64,000 nt of DNA, taken from positions 1,550,001 to 1,614,000 of the forward strand of contig NZ_CP083952.1 of assembly GCF_006442545.2 (NCBI RefSeq), written 5' to 3'. This DNA comes from Mesorhizobium sp. B2-1-8. Its GTDB lineage: Bacteria > Pseudomonadota > Alphaproteobacteria > Rhizobiales > Rhizobiaceae. Positions 61,800 through 64,000 of this stretch are shown piece after piece. A program made the position numbers and the translations under genes. The stretch's first letter is position 1. Each line of letters starts with the position of its first letter. The notes below the pieces were generated by a model, which made no database searches, had not been told where the DNA came from, and saw only the letters and a program-made list of their open reading frames with translations.

Positions 61800-61937
61800 C
61801 TATTTCTTCGGTGATCCCTGTCTTCTGTAGAAGTAGATGGCGGCGACAAAGACTATGGCCGCAATGACAAGGCCGCTCTCGAAAGTTCCCGAGCCATTGT
61901 CGGGAGAAAATCCAAAAATGCGTTCAATGAAATCCAT
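61800..61937 (-). CDS. Small single-pass membrane protein, 45 residues
   Basis: A small gene: ATG at 61937, TAG at 61800, 45 residues. The upstream sequence GGAGGGAGG (61951-61943) is an excellent ribosome binding site at correct spacing. The product starts MDFIERIFGFSPDN, has one hydrophobic helix (LVIAAIVFVAAIYFY, residues 24-38) and a basic tail RRQGSPKK, so the C-terminus should face the cytosol. A sigma-70-like promoter lies at 61960-61988. It is the first gene of the leftward operon with the CARDB-like and glycine-zipper proteins. No family known to me; translation is inferred from signals, not shown. Confidence 0.7.
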   Translation of the reverse strand: MDFIERIFGFSPDNGSGTFESGLVIAAIVFVAAIYFYRRQGSPKK

Positions 61938-61959
61938 TTCGGCCTCCCTCCGATCCTTG

Positions 61960-61988
61960 ACGCTACAGAAGGGTTTACCTTACGTCAA
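61960..61988 (-). promoter_or_regulatory. Promoter of the small-protein operon
   Basis: On the minus strand TTGACG (61988-61983) and TAGCGT (61965-61960) are 17 bases apart; the -10 box is weak. The start of transcription would be near 61953, giving a leader of about 16 bases that carries the strong ribosome binding site. Confidence 0.45.
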
Positions 61989-62119
61989 TCAAAGCTTGGC
62001 CCGCGCTGTTCCCAACGCTCGGGCCGGGAACCAGGGAACCCGTCGGGGAATTTCGCGGGCCATCGGCAAACTTTCGTGATTTGCCCGCAGTTTGGCTTGG
62101 ACATTATTTCGCCGGCCAC

Positions 62120-62145
62120 GTAACAAATCGGTGCCGAGGCGCGAA
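62120..62145 (+). promoter_or_regulatory. ECF (SigF-type) promoter upstream of the sigma factor gene
   Basis: GTAACA (62120-62125) and CGAA (62142-62145) are separated by 16 bases, the pattern recognised by Caulobacter SigF-type ECF sigma factors (GTAACC-N16-CGAA). It lies 20 bases before the GTG start of the sigma gene, indicating autoregulation. Confidence 0.6.
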
Positions 62146-62164
62146 GATCGGGGAGTGAACTCTT

Positions 62165-62716
62165 GTGAGCGGCAAGGACGAGGCCGAGCTTTCCCGGCTG
62201 ATGCGGGCCGCGATCGCGGGAGATGAAAAGGCCTATGCCGACTTTCTCCACCGGATTGCCGCGCTGATCCGCGGCTTTGCCAGGCGCAAGATCGTGCAGG
62301 GCGGGGTCGACCCCGAGGATGTCGTGCAGGAAACCTTGCTGGCCATTCATGTGAAACGACACACCTGGCGCCAGGACGCGCCGGTGCTGCCCTGGATCTA
62401 TGCGATTGCCCGTTTCAAGCTGATCGACGCGTTCCGGCGGCGCGGGCGGCGCATTGAAATCGATGTCGACGACATCGCCGAGACTTTTGCCGAGCCGGAA
62501 ACCGAGACGGTCAGCGAGCGCGACATCAACCGGGCGCTCGACGGGCTGCCGCCGGCACAGCGTTCCGTGGTTTCGGCCGTGTCCGTCGAGGGCCGCTCGA
62601 TCGGCGAGACGGCGGCGAAGTTCGGCATCAGCGAGACGGCGGTGCGTGTGTCGCTGCACCGGGGACTCACCGCCATAGCCAAGCGATTCGGACAGGGGCG
62701 GTTCGGGCGGGAATGA
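62165..62716 (+). CDS. ECF sigma factor, SigF-like
   Basis: A 183-residue ECF sigma-70 factor with region 2 (DEDVVQETLLAIH-like stretch PEDVVQETLLAIHVKRHTW near residue 50) and region 4 (ALDGLPPAQRSVVSAVSVEGRSIGETAAKFGISETAVRVSLHRGL near 130-175). The GTG start at 62165 follows GGGGAG. NrsF, the membrane anti-sigma factor, starts two bases after its stop, the pairing of Caulobacter SigF/NrsF, which respond to oxidative or heavy-metal stress. The 16-base promoter upstream predicts autoregulation. Confidence 0.93.
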   Translation: MSGKDEAELSRLMRAAIAGDEKAYADFLHRIAALIRGFARRKIVQGGVDPEDVVQETLLAIHVKRHTWRQDAPVLPWIYAIARFKLIDAFRRRGRRIEIDVDDIAETFAEPETETVSERDINRALDGLPPAQRSVVSAVSVEGRSIGETAAKFGISETAVRVSLHRGLTAIAKRFGQGRFGRE

Positions 62717-62717
62717 C

Positions 62718-63356
62718 ATGAAGACCGATGATCTCATCAAGGCGCTCGACGCCGATACCCGCAGCAAAGTCATGCCATTGCGCTCCGCCTGGTGGCTGGC
62801 GGCTGGCGCGGCCGTCGTCGTCGCGGCCGCTGTTTTCATGATGACGATCGGGCCGCGCCCCGACTTCATGGCGGCCGCGCACACGATGCGCTTCCTGTCC
62901 AAGTTTGTTTTCACCATCGTGCTCGCCATCAGCGCCTTCGCCCTGATCCGAGCCCTGTCGACGCCGGGTGCGGCGACAGGCCGGGCAATGGCGGCAATGA
63001 TCGCCGCGCCGCTGCTGGTCGCGGTGGCGGTGGTGCTGGAGCTCTTCGCGGTGCCGCAGGCGCTGTGGGGCACGCGCATGATCGGCTCTAACATGATGAT
63101 CTGCATGAGCTTCATCCCGCTGATCGGCATCGGCCCGTTGGCCATCTTCCTGTGGATGCTGCGCTATGGCGCGCCGACGCGGCCGGTGCTTGCCGGCGCG
63201 GTCGCGGGGTTGCTTGCCGGCGGGCTGGCGGCGACCTTCTATGCCGCGCACTGCTTCGACGATTCTCCGCTTTTCGTTGCCACCTGGTACACGATCGCCA
63301 TCGCGGCTCTCGCTTTGCTTGGCGCGCTCGGGGGGCGGTTTTTCGTGCGCTGGTAG
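62718..63356 (+). CDS. NrsF family (DUF1109) anti-sigma factor
   Basis: A 212-residue membrane protein with six predicted helices (DUF1109/NrsF). The N-terminal cytosolic part, MKTDDLIKALDAD, probably binds the sigma factor. Conserved cysteines for stress sensing are in MMICMSFIPLIGIGP (near residue 135) and AAHCFDDSPLFV (near 175), consistent with release of the sigma factor when thiols are oxidised or bound by metal. It starts two bases after the sigma stop and is co-transcribed. Confidence 0.92.
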   Translation: MKTDDLIKALDADTRSKVMPLRSAWWLAAGAAVVVAAAVFMMTIGPRPDFMAAAHTMRFLSKFVFTIVLAISAFALIRALSTPGAATGRAMAAMIAAPLLVAVAVVLELFAVPQALWGTRMIGSNMMICMSFIPLIGIGPLAIFLWMLRYGAPTRPVLAGAVAGLLAGGLAATFYAAHCFDDSPLFVATWYTIAIAALALLGALGGRFFVRW

Positions 63357-63391
63357 CAGGATACCCGCGCCCGGTGAATACCGATCCTTAA

Positions 63392-64000
63392 TCATGCCGG
63401 CAGTTTGCCGGTTTCCCATGTCGCCGGTGCCTGCAGCGCCAGCTTGCCCATGCCGCCGCCCATGATGCGCTGACCGGGCTTGCCAATCACTCGAGCTTCA
63501 TCCGCGCCATGGAGGGATTGGTCGATCAGGCGCGCAAGGACTGCACGACGGCTGGAGACCGCCATCAGTTCATGTTCATCGACCTTGACCATTTCAAGCG
63601 GGTCAACGACACGGGCGGTCACGCTACGGGAGACGCCCTGCTGAAGCGGGTCGCGGAGGCGTTGCGCGGCGTGCTTGGTTCTGAAGACATCGTTGCGCGC
63701 CTGGGTGGCGACGAATTCGTTGTTATCCTGAAGTCCGGTTCGGCCGCTGGCGCGAGGATCGCGGCGCGCTCGATCATCGATGCGATAGCCGGCCTCAGCT
63801 TCACCTGGGAGGGGTGGCCGCATGCAATCGGCGCCAGCATCGGGCTGACGGCCATCTGCGCCAATTGCGGCGAAGTCGACGAGATCATCGCAAGGGCCGA
63901 CGCCGCCTGCTATGCGGCCAAGGCGGCCGGCTGCGGATGCGTTTCGGTGGCGCTGGACGGCAAGATCGACAAGTCAGAATCGCCCAAGCAGCTCGCCGCG
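63392..64000 (+). CDS. GGDEF domain protein, possibly truncated, runs off window
   Basis: An open frame from 63392 to the end with a GGDEF domain: RQLAHAAAHDALTGLANHSSF, FIDLDHFKRVNDTGGHATGD, the active-site LGGDEF and AIGASIGLTAI. It should make cyclic di-GMP from GTP. The inhibitory I-site RXXD five residues before GGDEF is absent. The frame is closed by TAA at 63389 and has no ATG, GTG or TTG before ATG 63509, which lies within the domain, so either the gene lost its 5' end (sensor domain) or it uses an unusual start. The 3' end lies outside the window. Confidence 0.6.
63397..63414 (+). terminator. Weak hairpin after nrsF
   Basis: CCGGCA (63397-63402) and TGCCGG (63406-63411) form a 6-bp stem with a 3-base loop, followed by only TTT. 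It is in the right place to end the sigma/anti-sigma transcript but is weak, and it lies inside the open frame of the GGDEF gene. Confidence 0.25.

Noticed and set aside
63392..63823. 143-codon minus-strand frame at the right edge
   Set aside because: It is antisense to the GGDEF domain, whose motifs are unmistakable on the plus strand.
1..64000. CRISPR arrays, IS elements, prophage, tRNA or rRNA genes
   Set aside because: No regularly spaced repeats, transposase or integrase ORFs, or structural RNA sequences are recognisable anywhere in the window.

Overview
The window is a chromosome segment of an alphaproteobacterium of the order Hyphomicrobiales (Rhizobiales), most likely Mesorhizobium or a close relative. 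This is inferred from high GC, the aerobic cobaltochelatase pair CobS/CobT, a SAM-II riboswitch ahead of metX, CtrA-, RirA- and ECF-type control sites, and gene neighbourhoods typical of rhizobia (bolA-J protein-cobS-cobT; hisC-tyrC divergent from metX-metW; ftsX-ftsE beside hpt and a CpdR-like regulator; tlpA divergent from argH-lipoprotein-lysA). I see no rRNA, tRNA, CRISPR array, prophage or insertion sequence. The DNA looks like ordinary core chromosome with a few accessory insertions.

1-6.3 kb: a stress cluster read leftwards, prkA-yeaH-spoVR (spoVR is cut by the window edge), divergent from a thiamine-diphosphate enzyme, then bolA. 6.4-12.1 kb: a J-domain protein, cobS, cobT, a secreted esterase/phytase-like protein, and an ArsR/SRPBCC pair whose promoter sits so close to the start codon that the mRNA is probably leaderless. 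12.1-18.8 kb: a spermidine-synthase-like protein, a queuosine precursor transporter, rpmB, a DUF3108 protein, an EamA exporter whose last codons are a 21-bp minisatellite, a lysoplasmalogenase-family protein, a cupin, gloB and a methyltransferase. 18.9-23.3 kb: a BacA/SbmA-like ABC transporter, a DUF1194 (VWA-like) protein, a glycosyltransferase and a DUF1330 protein.

23.3-30.3 kb: amino-acid metabolism. metX-metW is controlled by promoter, SAM-II riboswitch and terminator, and the two genes are separated by a tandemly duplicated hairpin repeat. hisC-tyrC runs the other way, followed by a PfkB kinase, a DUF2125 protein and ChaC. 30.4-36.5 kb: an aldo/keto reductase, a LysE exporter, an acyltransferase, a LysR regulator divergent from a carboxymuconolactone decarboxylase/SnoaL-like/PNPOx-like operon, and YdcF. 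36.6-49.8 kb: cell division (ftsX-ftsE with a perfect CtrA box upstream), hpt, a CpdR-like regulator, a DMT transporter/LysR pair, a large TIGR02302 membrane protein, a PLP dehydratase, lysA, a small lipoprotein, argH and tlpA.

49.8-59.3 kb: nutrient uptake. ugpBAEC for glycerol-3-phosphate and its diesters ends with a GpdQ-like phosphodiesterase, and fbpABC takes up ferric iron behind a promoter carrying a RirA-type iron-responsive operator. 59.3-64 kb is the least explained part: a leftward three-gene operon (a 45-residue single-pass membrane protein, a CARDB-like protein, and a 450-residue protein with a glycine-zipper hydrophobic core) faces an ECF sigma factor/NrsF anti-sigma pair that has its own SigF-type promoter. 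The window ends in a GGDEF domain that has no visible start codon or sensory part. This operon is the best candidate for an undescribed system.
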